From Rhizobium leguminosarum bv. viciae USDA 2370 (GTDB lineage: Bacteria; Pseudomonadota; Alphaproteobacteria; Rhizobiales; Rhizobiaceae), in NCBI RefSeq assembly GCF_002008365.1, contig NZ_MRDL01000015.1, positions 380,567 to 444,566 on the forward strand: a stretch of DNA of 64,000 bases. Reading direction: 5' to 3'. Shown here one piece after another: positions 38,463-46,911 of the stretch. Positions within the stretch are counted from its first letter, which is position 1. The number at the start of each line of letters is the position of its first letter. The notes under the pieces are model-generated. The model was given only the letters and a program-made list of their open reading frames with translations, made no database searches and had not been told where the DNA came from. Made by a program: the position numbers and the translations under genes.

Positions 38463-38559
38463 TTCCTTAAATCGGAATCGATTTAAGGATAAAATTATGC
38501 AGTAATTCAAAATGTTACAGCGTCCTTTGCGCGTCCGAAAAGGCGCGCGGCGCTGTAAT
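38457..38559. repeat. RIME1-type intergenic palindromic element
   Basis: GCATAATT...AATTATGC with inner AAATCG/CGATTT arms, then TTACAGCG...CGCTGTAA around GCGCGTCC and GGCGCGC. Same element as at 32308 and 57601, here in the opposite orientation. Its first bases overlap the PAP2 stop codon. Confidence 0.8.
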
Positions 38560-38567
38560 ATGGAAAA

Positions 38568-38598
38568 GCCCGGCGCCTTGTGAGCGCCGGGCCTTTTT
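38568..38598. terminator. Probable bidirectional terminator
   Basis: GCCCGGCGC (38568-38576) pairs perfectly with GCGCCGGGC (38584-38592). TTTTT follows on the plus strand and, on the minus strand, TTTTCC follows. It separates the PAP2 gene from the convergent transporter. Confidence 0.88.
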
Positions 38599-38628
38599 CT
38601 CAAGCGCGGATTGTCCTCAATCCGCCGC

Positions 38629-40515
38629 TCAATCCATGGCGTGGATATCCCTGTTCTTCGTTTCCGGCAGGAAGATCAGGCCGATCACCAGCGTGATCGA
38701 CGCAAAGACGATCGGGTACCAGAGACCGTAATAGATATCACCCGCGGCAGCGCTCATCGCGAAGGCTGTCGCCGGCAGCAGGCCGCCGAACCAGCCGTTG
38801 CCGATGTGATAGGGCAGCGACATGCCGGTATAGCGGATGCGGGTCGGGAAAAGCTCGACCAGCAGAGCGGCGATCGGGCCGTAGACCATCGTCACATAGA
38901 GGACGAGGACGAACAGCACGGCGATCGTGCCGATCCAGTTGACCCGGGCGGGATCGGCAACCATGGCGAAAGTGCCGCCATTGGCGATGTTATAAACCGC
39001 CATGTCGGTGACTCCATTGGCCTCATCCGCCGTCAGCAGCTTGGTCTCGACCAGCTTGGCCGCTGGTACGGTTTCCTTCTCGCCGGCGCGCACGGCATCG
39101 GCATTGAGCGACAGTTCCGGATTGGCTGCGATGAAAGCATCGAGCTTGGCATCCGGCACCTTGACAGCACCGCGGTTCAGCGGGTAGCCGGCATCATGGA
39201 GCGCAATGTTGACGCCCTTTTCGAAGGCGGCGGTCATGCCCTTGGCCTTGTCGCCGGCAGCGACGACATCGAAGCTTGGGATCGTTGCGTTGCCGACCTT
39301 CACCGTTGCCGGCTGTCCGGCGGTACCGGGCACGACGTCGTAAGGCACCGAATTCCTGGTCAGGAACGCCGTTGCCACGTCGCAGGAGCTGGTAAACTTC
39401 GCGGTACCGGTCGGGTTGAACTGGAACCTGCAATCGGCCGGATCAGCCGTCACCGTTGCCCGGATCGAAGCCTGCGCTTCGGCCAGTGCCGGGTTCGCTG
39501 TCCAGGTCATCGCCTTGAACAGCGGATTATACGTCACCGCCGCAATGAGAAGGCCTGCCATGATGATCGGCTTGCGGCCGATCTTGTCGGAGAGACCGCC
39601 GAAGATGACGAAGAACGGCGTGCCGAGGAGAAGTGCGATGGCGACCATGACATTGGCCGAGAACAAGTCCACCTTCAGCACGTTCTGCAGGAAGAACAGC
39701 GCATAGAACTGGCCGCCGTACCAGACGACCGCCTGGCCCATGGTGGCGCCGAGAAGCGCGATGATCGCGATCTTGGCATTTTTCCATGTCCCAAAGGCCT
39801 CGGTCAGTGGCGCCTTGGAGCCTTTGCCTTCCGCCTTCATACGCTGGAACGCCGGCGATTCGTTCATCTTCAGGCGGATCCAGACGGAAATGCCGAGCAG
39901 GACGACCGAGACCAGGAACGGAATGCGCCAGCCCCAGGCGGCGAACTGGACCGCACCCATCAGATATTGAACCAGGACGATGACGATCAGCGACAGGAAC
40001 AGGCCGAGTGTCGCTGTCGTCTGGATCCATGAGGTGAAGTAGCCGCGGCGCCCGTTCGGCGCATGTTCGGCGACATAGGTTGCCGCACCGCCATATTCAC
40101 CGCCCAGCGCCAGACCCTGGAGCAGGCGCAGCCCGATCAGGATGATCGGGGCTGCGATGCCGATCGTGGCGGCACCCGGCAGGACGCCGACGAGAAAGGT
40201 CGACAGACCCATGATCATGATCGTCATCAGGAAGGTGTATTTACGGCCGACGAGATCGCCGAGACGGCCGAACACCAGCGCGCCGAAGGGGCGCACCAGA
40301 AAGCCGGCGGCAAAGGCGAGCAGCGTGAAGATGTTGCGCGTTGCCTCGGGATATTGGGTGAAATAGGTCGCGCCGATATAGGTGGCGAGCGAGCCATAGA
40401 GATAGAAATCGTACCATTCGAAAACGGTGCCGAGCGAAGAGGCGAAGATGACCTTCTTCTCCTCGCCGGTCATCGGACCGGCCTTCGCGCCGTCGATGCT
40501 TGCGACATTTGCCAT
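38629..40515 (-). CDS. MHS-type MFS transporter with large periplasmic insert
   Basis: A 628-residue metabolite:H+ symporter-family MFS protein (related to ProP, ShiA and KgtP). GTVFEWYDFYLYGSLA is the family N terminus, RPFGALVFGRLGDLVGRKYT the MFS motif A, GGEYGGAATYVAEHAPNGRRG is diagnostic, and FPTRIRYTGMSL lies near the C terminus. Between TM9 and TM10 there is an extra hydrophilic segment of about 190 residues (roughly 336-525), with Cys362 and Cys378 that could form a disulfide. Normal members have about 430 residues. GGAGGACAG precedes the ATG. Substrate unknown. Confidence 0.88.
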   Translation of the reverse strand: MANVASIDGAKAGPMTGEEKKVIFASSLGTVFEWYDFYLYGSLATYIGATYFTQYPEATRNIFTLLAFAAGFLVRPFGALVFGRLGDLVGRKYTFLMTIMIMGLSTFLVGVLPGAATIGIAAPIILIGLRLLQGLALGGEYGGAATYVAEHAPNGRRGYFTSWIQTTATLGLFLSLIVIVLVQYLMGAVQFAAWGWRIPFLVSVVLLGISVWIRLKMNESPAFQRMKAEGKGSKAPLTEAFGTWKNAKIAIIALLGATMGQAVVWYGGQFYALFFLQNVLKVDLFSANVMVAIALLLGTPFFVIFGGLSDKIGRKPIIMAGLLIAAVTYNPLFKAMTWTANPALAEAQASIRATVTADPADCRFQFNPTGTAKFTSSCDVATAFLTRNSVPYDVVPGTAGQPATVKVGNATIPSFDVVAAGDKAKGMTAAFEKGVNIALHDAGYPLNRGAVKVPDAKLDAFIAANPELSLNADAVRAGEKETVPAAKLVETKLLTADEANGVTDMAVYNIANGGTFAMVADPARVNWIGTIAVLFVLVLYVTMVYGPIAALLVELFPTRIRYTGMSLPYHIGNGWFGGLLPATAFAMSAAAGDIYYGLWYPIVFASITLVIGLIFLPETKNRDIHAMD

Positions 40516-40754
40516 TGTCTGTCCTCCACAGAGTGATGATCACGCGCGCGACCTACTCTCCTCAAAGCATACCCCTGGCCGCGACACGCCTGACGAGAGT
40601 GTGCCAGAAACGACAGATCAAAAAGAGAGATGCTTTGGGATTATGACTTTAGTCTAAGAGTGGCGCGGTTTCTCGCGCACATCAGGCCGTCCGTGACGAT
40701 TGAGCTGCCGGAGGTTTGAAAGCAGGTTTCACTGCGGTTTGCGACGTGGATCCG

Positions 40755-42062
40755 TTATGCTCTCAGCGCCTGTGCCGGCGATTGCCGATAGGCGAGCACT
40801 GCCGGCAGTGCAGCGAGAATTGCGGCAAAGGCAAGCAGCACTGTTGCAAGCCCGGCGTCTTCACGCGTGAAGACGACCGGCATGGCGACCCCGCTCGTTT
40901 GCGAGAACATGCCAGACAAGATGAGGGCCGCGGTATAACCGAGCGCGAATCCGAGTGCGATGCCAACCGCCACCAGGAAGAAGAATTCCAGCCAGACGAT
41001 GCCGAAAATCGCGCCACGTGGGGCGCCGAAGGCTCTCAGTGCGCCGATCTGGCGGCGGCGCTGGCCGATATGGATAACCGTGACCAGCACCAGCGAGGCT
41101 GCGACGAGAACTTGCGCGCCGGAGGCGACCGCGACGAGGATCTGCTTGGCATCGCCGAGCGTGGCGTAGAGATTGGTCAGCACCTCGCCGGGAAAGACGG
41201 CGACGGTATTGCCGCTGCGATATTCCTGCCGCAGCTTGTAGGCATCGGCGATCGTCTTCGGCTTGACGAGAATGGCGGGAAGGCCGGGAGCGCCCGCAGT
41301 CCAGGTCTCATCAAGCGCGGCATCCGGATCGGCTCTCCCGTGATGCTCATGCCGATCGTGATCAGCGCCGGCCTTCTCATGTTCATGGCCATGTTCAGCG
41401 CTATCCGTTCCGGACGCCGCTTCATGTTCGTGCCCACTGTCCTCCTCATGTTCCTCCGCCTCCATGCCATGAATGTGCCAGACCGCTTGGATGGGAACGA
41501 GAATGGCTCGGTCCCAGGCGGTGCCGGTCGGCCGCAAGCGGCCGGCGATGTGATAGACGAGCTCGGTATGAGTCTCGCCGCCCTCTTCCAGCGACCCATG
41601 CATCGGCTTGATCTCGCCGCCGAGCGACAGCTTGACGGCAGCGCCGATCACCGCCTCGCCCTCGCGCGCGAAAATCTTGCCTTCGGCTAAGCCGCCGGAC
41701 AGGTTCTGCGGCAGCGTGGTCGTTGTGCCGATGATCGGATAGCCGGAGAAGGAATCGCCGAAGCCGATCGGGGCTGCCCAATCGACCCGCGGATCTGCGG
41801 CAAGCTTGCCGAGCACCTCGCCCGGCATCAGCGGCAGCGGCGAAGGCTGCAGGAAGACGGAGGACAGCACGAGCTGCGTCTCGCTGCCGCCGGCGCCGAT
41901 GACAAGATCGAACTTGTCAGCGGCGCGCGCGCTGCCGAGACGAAGCGCCCGCTCCTGTAGGACGACGCAAACGCCGAGCGCGGTCGCAAGCGCCACCAGC
42001 AGCACGACCACCAGCGATCCCGCCCAGAGACGACGAAGATCGGAAAGGATGAAGCGGATCAT
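40755..42062 (-). CDS. ABC transporter permease (FtsX-like) with His-rich loop
   Basis: A 435-residue MacB/FtsX-type permease: one N-terminal membrane helix, a large periplasmic domain (about 45-300) and three C-terminal helices (LVAASLVLVTVIHI, FFFLVAVGIALGFALG, LLAFAAILAALPAV). Residues 196-241 contain 12 histidines in 46 residues (HEHE and HEHH runs). This is typical of zinc-binding loops. The same gene order, ATPase, FtsX-like permease and a small Tat/secreted protein, is known from Pseudomonas Zur-regulated operons, so a zinc role is likely but not proven. ATGA overlap with the ATPase gene upstream. Confidence 0.85.
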   Translation of the reverse strand: MIRFILSDLRRLWAGSLVVVLLVALATALGVCVVLQERALRLGSARAADKFDLVIGAGGSETQLVLSSVFLQPSPLPLMPGEVLGKLAADPRVDWAAPIGFGDSFSGYPIIGTTTTLPQNLSGGLAEGKIFAREGEAVIGAAVKLSLGGEIKPMHGSLEEGGETHTELVYHIAGRLRPTGTAWDRAILVPIQAVWHIHGMEAEEHEEDSGHEHEAASGTDSAEHGHEHEKAGADHDRHEHHGRADPDAALDETWTAGAPGLPAILVKPKTIADAYKLRQEYRSGNTVAVFPGEVLTNLYATLGDAKQILVAVASGAQVLVAASLVLVTVIHIGQRRRQIGALRAFGAPRGAIFGIVWLEFFFLVAVGIALGFALGYTAALILSGMFSQTSGVAMPVVFTREDAGLATVLLAFAAILAALPAVLAYRQSPAQALRA

Positions 42063-42751
42063 GCAGCCTCTCCCGCCGCTGCTGCGGAATCTTCGCTGAT
42101 CCGGCCGGAGCCGAAGGTGATGCGCCGGTCGAGGCGGCCCGCCAAGCGCTGGTCGTGTGAAACGACAATCAGCGTGCTGCCTTCGGCAATGGCAAGATCG
42201 AGGAGGAGATCGCCGACCGCCTCGCCGCTTTCGGCATCGAGGCTTGCGGTCGGCTCGTCGGCGATGATGACGCCGGGCTTGCGCAGCAGCGCCCGGCCGA
42301 TCGCCACGCGCTGCATCTCGCCGCGCGACATGGTTTCGATTTTCTGGCCGGGTCGGGAAAGACCGACCGTGCCCAAAAGCGCATGCCCCCGCTCGATGAC
42401 ATCGACTGTGGCAGCGCCGGCAAGCCGCGCCGGCAGGAGTACGTTCTCCAGCGCCGACAGGCCGTGGAAGAGATGGAACTCCTGCATGACCAGGCCGATA
42501 TTGGCGGCACGGAACCGGTCACGCCGGCTTTCTGAAAAACTCGCTATATCCTCGCCGTTCCAGCGGATACGGCCTTGCCGTGTGCGCTCCAGTCCGGCAA
42601 CGATATTGACGAAGGTGCTCTTGCCGGAGCCGGACGCCCCGGTGATGGCGACCCTGCTGCCTGCATCGATCGACAGGCGGCCGATCGCCAGTGCCGGCGA
42701 GGACAGGCCCGGGAAGGCAACGGTCAGGTTTTCGATATCGAGAGAGAGCAT
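42059..42751 (-). CDS. ABC transporter ATP-binding protein (LolD/MacB type)
   Basis: ATPase of 230 residues: Walker A GASGSGKST (about 36-44), Q-loop MQEFHLFHG, signature [15 protein letters not shown], Walker B IIADEPTASLD and the H-loop VVSHD. Belongs to the exporter-like LolD/MacB branch that couples to FtsX-type permeases rather than to importers. It is translationally coupled to the His-rich permease and lies just downstream of the Tat protein gene. Confidence 0.9.
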   Translation of the reverse strand: MLSLDIENLTVAFPGLSSPALAIGRLSIDAGSRVAITGASGSGKSTFVNIVAGLERTRQGRIRWNGEDIASFSESRRDRFRAANIGLVMQEFHLFHGLSALENVLLPARLAGAATVDVIERGHALLGTVGLSRPGQKIETMSRGEMQRVAIGRALLRKPGVIIADEPTASLDAESGEAVGDLLLDLAIAEGSTLIVVSHDQRLAGRLDRRITFGSGRISEDSAAAAGEAA

Positions 42752-42757
42752 ATCGGT

Positions 42758-43225
42758 TTAGACGGCGGAATATTCGCCCTGGCGGATCCGCAGCAGGCTG
42801 ACGAAGCCAGTGTCCGGATCCGTCCACGAACCGTATTCCAGCGTGCCGCGCACTTCGATCGTCTGGCGCGGCTGCACGAAGGTCTGTTTCTCCAAGAGAT
42901 AGACGACGACGATATTGTCCGGCCAGTCCGCATCCGAGGAGCAGAAGGGGCAGAGGGACATCGGCACCTCGGTGAGCACGAAGAACCGGGCCTGAGCCTT
43001 CAATGGCGGCGCCATGAAACCTTTCATGCTGACGTCTTTGCCGGCAAGGCGCTTCACCTTGTCTGAAAATTCGAGGCCGAGCACGCCGAACTTGCCGTAA
43101 AGCTCATCAAAGCTGATCAAGGAATCCGCAGCAAAACCCGGGCGAGCAATAGCGGCGAAGGCCAGCGTACCGATGGCGCCGATCAGGCCGCGGCGGCTGA
43201 GATGCAGCGAAGGGAGCTTTTCCAT
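42758..43225 (-). CDS. Tat-exported DUF3299-like protein with CPFC motif
   Basis: A 155-residue precursor with a twin-arginine signal (SRRGLIGA at residues 10-17, hydrophobic stretch, cleavage near PGFAAD). The mature part includes KDVSMKGFMAPPLKAQARFF, then MSLCPFCSSDADWPDN with Cys92 and Cys95, and a C-terminal beta-rich segment. It resembles the small companion of the Pseudomonas PA4063-PA4066-type ABC operon. CPFC may bind metal or be redox active. ATG at 43225 follows GGAG; the earlier TTG at 43237 does not. First gene of the three-gene leftward operon. Confidence 0.8.
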   Translation of the reverse strand: MEKLPSLHLSRRGLIGAIGTLAFAAIARPGFAADSLISFDELYGKFGVLGLEFSDKVKRLAGKDVSMKGFMAPPLKAQARFFVLTEVPMSLCPFCSSDADWPDNIVVVYLLEKQTFVQPRQTIEVRGTLEYGSWTDPDTGFVSLLRIRQGEYSAV

Positions 43226-43320
43226 GGCGATCTCCAAGAATGAAATCCCGGCCGCTAACGGCCGGGACCATGATCGGTGAAAGAGGCAGGGCCGGCAAGC
43301 GGCCTAGCCGGATGGGCCAG

Positions 43321-43433
43321 AGCATGATGTCGAAAAGTGTGCGCGGTTTTCGGACGACATCATGCGCTATTTCTTTGATTTAGATGCGAATTCAGATTTT
43401 AGGCCGAGCTGGCCTAAAATCATCCGCATCTAG
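43321..43433. repeat. RIME2-type intergenic palindromic element
   Basis: AGCATGATGTC...GACATCATGC with inner GAAAA/TTTTC forms one palindrome. TAGATGCG...CGCATCTA with inner GATTTTAGGCC/GGCCTAAAATC forms the second. This architecture (AGCATGATGTCG near GACATCATGC) is a frequent rhizobial intergenic repeat of the RIME2 type. It ends just before the alkaline phosphatase stop. Confidence 0.78.
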
Positions 43434-43436
43434 AGA

Positions 43437-45191
43437 TCAGTTCGTCTGCTTGGCGCCGAGAGCGAAGGTGTCGGCGAGCACACGATAGACGTCGCTCTGT
43501 TCCATGTAACCGTGGAAACCTTCAGCGCCCGGACCAGCCGATTGCAGGACGACGTCGTCGACGGCGTGGACGCCACTATCGCCGCTCTTCGGGATATTGC
43601 CCTGAACGAAGACCGCGCCGGGAACATCCTTATACTGCTCGTTGGCGACATATTCCTTCTTTTCGTTCTGGACAGCCGGAACGAACGGACCATCGAGCTT
43701 CGGACGGAAGGTCTCGTAGTGATCGGGGCCGTTATTGGCGCTCAGGAACAGCCGGCGGCTGACGTCGACCTTATCGGGATAGCCGTCGCCGTTTTCGTCC
43801 TTGTAGTTCGGGAAGCCGGCCTCGGCATAGGTCCCGACCTTTTCGCGCATTTCCGTGCCGGGCTTTTCATCATCGACAGTGCCGATGATGGATACGCCAT
43901 GCGTGTGGTCGCCGGTGACGACGATCAGCGTGTCCGGATGGGCCTTCTGGAATTCGCGGGCAACGCCGATGGCCTGGTCGAATTCGATGGTTTCGATAAC
44001 GGCACGATCCCAATCGAGCGGATGGGACATCTTGTCGATCGAGGAGCCTTCGACCATCAGGAAGAAGCCATCAGGATTCTTGGAAAGGCGGTCGAGCGCA
44101 ACTTTGGTCATGGCGACGAGACCCGGCTGGTTCGGGAACTTGTCGACGGTGCCTTTCTTCAGGAACTCGCGATCAAGCGTGACGTCCATATTGCCGGTGT
44201 GGAAGAGACCGAGGAGATTGCCTTCAACCGATGCATTGGCTGCGAGCTCGTTCTTGTCGGTCGCAAGCTTGTAGCCGGCATCCTGGAACTGCTTGATGTA
44301 GTCCTGGTTGTCCTTACGCTTGGAGCCGGCGACTTCCTTGCCAAGGAAATAGGCCGAGCCGCCGCCAAGGAGGACTTCCGGCTTGACGTCGAGCAGCATG
44401 CCGACGACGTCGGCCTTGTCGTTGCGGTTGCGGGTGTGGGAAACAACCGCCGCCGGCGTGGCGTCCTCAACCTCGGCCGTTGCAACGATGCCGATCGACT
44501 TCTTGGTCAGGCGGCGAACGGCTTCTGCGAAGGTTTCAACACGCGGGTCATCAAGCGAGGCCGGCGTACGGTCCGCGTAAACGCCGATCGCATTGACGGC
44601 CGTCTTGTGACCCGTCATGTAGGCCGACATGGTGTTGGCCGAATCCGTATCGACGGCATTCGTCGCCGACGTGCCGATAAAAGCCATACGCTCGAGATCG
44701 TCCATATTCAGGCGGCCATTCGCCTTCCCTTCAATCATGCCCTTGGACATGATGCGGGCAGCGGTGCGATGCGCAACGGAAAGCCCGTCACCCAGCAGGA
44801 AAATGATGTTCTTGGCCTTCGGCTGGGCTGCTGTTTCGTAAACGTTCCAAGTGACGGACTTCGTTTCGTCTCCGGCCGCGACTTCGATCTTGTAGTCGCC
44901 CGGAGCGGAAATCTTCAGGCCGCGCAACAGGATAGCGGAGCCGAGGGCCTTGTCATCCTTGCCTTTTTCCAGTTCGACGAACTGCGCCTCGCCCCCAAGC
45001 ACGGTCTTGTAGTCCTGGCCATTGACCGTGATCTTTACGTCTTCAGGCTTGACCTGCTTGTTGAGCTCGACCTTGAAATCAAACGGTGAACCGGCAAGAA
45101 TCGTGGCGCGATCAAGCGGATAGACCGTCGTCGCCTGAGCGGCGCCCGCAAGGATGGTGGTGGCCGCAAAGGCGGCAAGAAGCGTACGCAT
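43437..45191 (-). CDS. Alkaline phosphatase (PhoA-type)
   Basis: A 584-residue periplasmic phosphatase. Signal peptide MRTLLAAFAATTILAGAAQA (cleavage about residue 20) is followed by a beta-rich N-terminal domain of roughly 100 residues not found in E. coli PhoA. The catalytic core has NIIFLLGDGL (metal Asp135), DTDSANTMSAYMTG with nucleophile Ser184, EGSSIDKMSHPLD and VTGDHTHG. A PhoB box lies 57 bases upstream, so expression should rise in phosphate starvation. The N-terminal domain makes it longer than E. coli PhoA (about 470 residues). Confidence 0.9.
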   Translation of the reverse strand: MRTLLAAFAATTILAGAAQATTVYPLDRATILAGSPFDFKVELNKQVKPEDVKITVNGQDYKTVLGGEAQFVELEKGKDDKALGSAILLRGLKISAPGDYKIEVAAGDETKSVTWNVYETAAQPKAKNIIFLLGDGLSVAHRTAARIMSKGMIEGKANGRLNMDDLERMAFIGTSATNAVDTDSANTMSAYMTGHKTAVNAIGVYADRTPASLDDPRVETFAEAVRRLTKKSIGIVATAEVEDATPAAVVSHTRNRNDKADVVGMLLDVKPEVLLGGGSAYFLGKEVAGSKRKDNQDYIKQFQDAGYKLATDKNELAANASVEGNLLGLFHTGNMDVTLDREFLKKGTVDKFPNQPGLVAMTKVALDRLSKNPDGFFLMVEGSSIDKMSHPLDWDRAVIETIEFDQAIGVAREFQKAHPDTLIVVTGDHTHGVSIIGTVDDEKPGTEMREKVGTYAEAGFPNYKDENGDGYPDKVDVSRRLFLSANNGPDHYETFRPKLDGPFVPAVQNEKKEYVANEQYKDVPGAVFVQGNIPKSGDSGVHAVDDVVLQSAGPGAEGFHGYMEQSDVYRVLADTFALGAKQTN

Positions 45192-45248
45192 GGAAAACCC
45201 CCGTTTTCGTTGCAGACATTAACAACCGGGCCGGGATACCTCCCGAGG

Positions 45249-45266
45249 ATGACAGCGGCATGACAA
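45249..45266 (-). promoter_or_regulatory. PhoB box (Pho box) of alkaline phosphatase
   Basis: On the minus strand TTGTCATGCCGCTGTCAT matches the Pho box CTGTCAT-N4-CTGTCAT with a single mismatch in the first repeat and exact four-base spacing. It ends 58 bases upstream of the alkaline phosphatase ATG, correct for PhoB activation. Confidence 0.85.
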
Positions 45267-45602
45267 AACGTCGCAGCATTGCGGCGGCAGCTTTCGCCTG
45301 CGGGCTCTAAGCGCAAAAACCTTGACTCCTGTGGAAAACCTTCTAAGAGCAACATCGGAAAAGGAATCTCCATGGTTCGCGACGAACACGCCATTGCCGA
45401 ATGCAATGACCGGGCACGGGTTGCCGGGGTGGACATTGCCGTTCCGGTTTCTGCCAAAACCAAGGCCAAAACGACGACGAAAACCGTCTGACGTCTCTGG
45501 CCTGCCGCTCTCTCCCCGGCTCGGCTGGGGACAGGAAGACGCGATTAATCGCGCCTTTCCCCTCACCGGACAAGAGGAGAGAAGAGAAAGAGAGCTTGAG
45601 AA
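45267..45602. other. Intergenic region, alkaline phosphatase to asd
   Basis: Apart from the PhoB box just before it, this stretch holds one doubtful small reading frame at 45372-45491. It also holds a CGATTAATCG palindrome at 45540-45549 and GA-rich sequence ahead of asd (GAGGAGAG...GAGAGC), which may contain the asd ribosome site and promoter. No stable RNA family was recognised. Confidence 0.4.
45372..45491 (+). CDS. Doubtful 39-residue small protein
   Basis: ATG preceded by AAAAGGAATCTCC, followed by 39 codons ending in a Lys/Thr-rich tail (AKTKAKTTTKTV). GC at third positions is only about two thirds, below most neighbours. No family recognised; could be chance. Confidence 0.22.
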   Translation: MVRDEHAIAECNDRARVAGVDIAVPVSAKTKAKTTTKTV

Positions 45603-46637
45603 ATGGGTTTCAAAGTAGCAGTTGCGGGAGCGACCGGAAATGTCGGCCGGGAGATGCTCAACATCCTCTCCGAGCGAGGCTTCCCCGCCGATGAGGTCGT
45701 GGCACTCGCCTCCTCGCGTTCGCAGGGCACCGAGGTTTCCTACGGTGACCGGACGCTGAAGGTCTCCAATCTGGAGAATTACGATTTCTCCGATACCGAC
45801 ATCTGCCTGATGTCGGCCGGCGGCGAGGTCTCCAAGAAGTTCTCGCCGAAGATCGGCCAGCAGGGCTGCATCGTCATCGACAATTCCTCGGCTTGGCGCT
45901 ACGACGCCGACGTGCCGCTGATCGTGCCGGAAGTGAACCCGGATGCCATCAGCCAGTTCACCAAGCGCAACATCATCGCCAATCCGAATTGCTCGACCGC
46001 CCAGCTGGTGGTGGCGCTGAAGCCTTTGCACGACTTCGCCAAGATCAAGCGTGTCGTCATCTCGACCTACCAGTCGGTCTCCGGCGCCGGCAAGGACGGC
46101 ATGGACGAGCTATTCAACCAGACGCGCGCCGTCTTCGTCGCCGATCCGATCGAGAACAAGAAGTTCACCAAGCGTATCGCCTTTAACGTCATCCCGCACA
46201 TCGACGTCTTCATGGAGGACGGCTACACCAAGGAAGAATGGAAGGTGCTGGCCGAGACGAAGAAGATGCTCGACCCGAAGATCAAGGTCACCTGCACGGC
46301 GGTGCGTGTGCCGGTTTTCATCGGTCATTCGGAATCGGTCAACATCGAATTCGAAAACGAGATCACTGCCGACCAGGCCCGCGACATCCTGCGCGATGCA
46401 CCAGGCTGCCTCGTCATCGACAAGCGCGAGGACGGCGGCTACATCACGCCATATGAATCGGCGGGCGAGGATGCGACTTACATATCGCGCATCCGCGAGG
46501 ATGCAACGGTCGAAAACGGCCTCAATATCTGGGTAGTCTCCGACAACCTGCGCAAGGGTGCTGCGTTGAACGCCATTCAGATCGCCGAGCTGCTCGTCAA
46601 TCGCGGCCTTGTCAAGCCGCGCAAGCAGGCCGCCTGA
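45603..46637 (+). CDS. asd: Aspartate-semialdehyde dehydrogenase
   Basis: NADPH-dependent reduction of aspartyl phosphate, branch point for lysine/DAP, threonine and methionine. The 344-residue protein has AVAGATGNVGREML (nucleotide site), NPNCSTAQLV with catalytic Cys130, and STYQSVSGAGKDGMDEL. The C-terminal LRKGAALNAIQIAELLV is typical. Terminator at 46665 follows. Confidence 0.97.
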   Translation: MGFKVAVAGATGNVGREMLNILSERGFPADEVVALASSRSQGTEVSYGDRTLKVSNLENYDFSDTDICLMSAGGEVSKKFSPKIGQQGCIVIDNSSAWRYDADVPLIVPEVNPDAISQFTKRNIIANPNCSTAQLVVALKPLHDFAKIKRVVISTYQSVSGAGKDGMDELFNQTRAVFVADPIENKKFTKRIAFNVIPHIDVFMEDGYTKEEWKVLAETKKMLDPKIKVTCTAVRVPVFIGHSESVNIEFENEITADQARDILRDAPGCLVIDKREDGGYITPYESAGEDATYISRIREDATVENGLNIWVVSDNLRKGAALNAIQIAELLVNRGLVKPRKQAA

Positions 46638-46664
46638 TACCATTTGTAAACCATAATATGCTAA

Positions 46665-46692
46665 AGCCCTGCTGATGAAGGCAGGGCTTTTT
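46665..46692 (+). terminator. Rho-independent terminator of asd
   Basis: AGCCCTGC (46665-46672) pairs with GCAGGGCT (46681-46688), followed by TTTTT. Good intrinsic terminator. Confidence 0.9.
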
Positions 46693-46911
46693 GCCGAGCC
46701 GTAGGCGCCCTCTATCCATAAGCGCTTACTAAAAGGTGATCGTGACAAAATCGCCTTCGGCTGGCATTCTGCCCGGCGTCAAGCCAAGCTATGCCGCCCG
46801 AGACCGTGTAGCGGTTTTGGGGCAACGACATGAACAGAACGAAGATTTAAAGCGCGTCGCATGGTCCCGATCGGCCGCGGCGCGCTTCAGCAGACCGGAG
46901 CGGGGTTCCTC

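Noticed and set aside
40857-40874. 18-base perfect palindrome GTCTTCACGCGTGAAGAC
   Set aside because: It lies inside the permease coding region, encodes ordinary residues (VFTRED), and lacks the parS core CACGTG, so it is probably chance.
43512-45089. Long plus-strand frame opposite alkaline phosphatase
   Set aside because: Antisense shadow of a certain gene with no recognisable motif.
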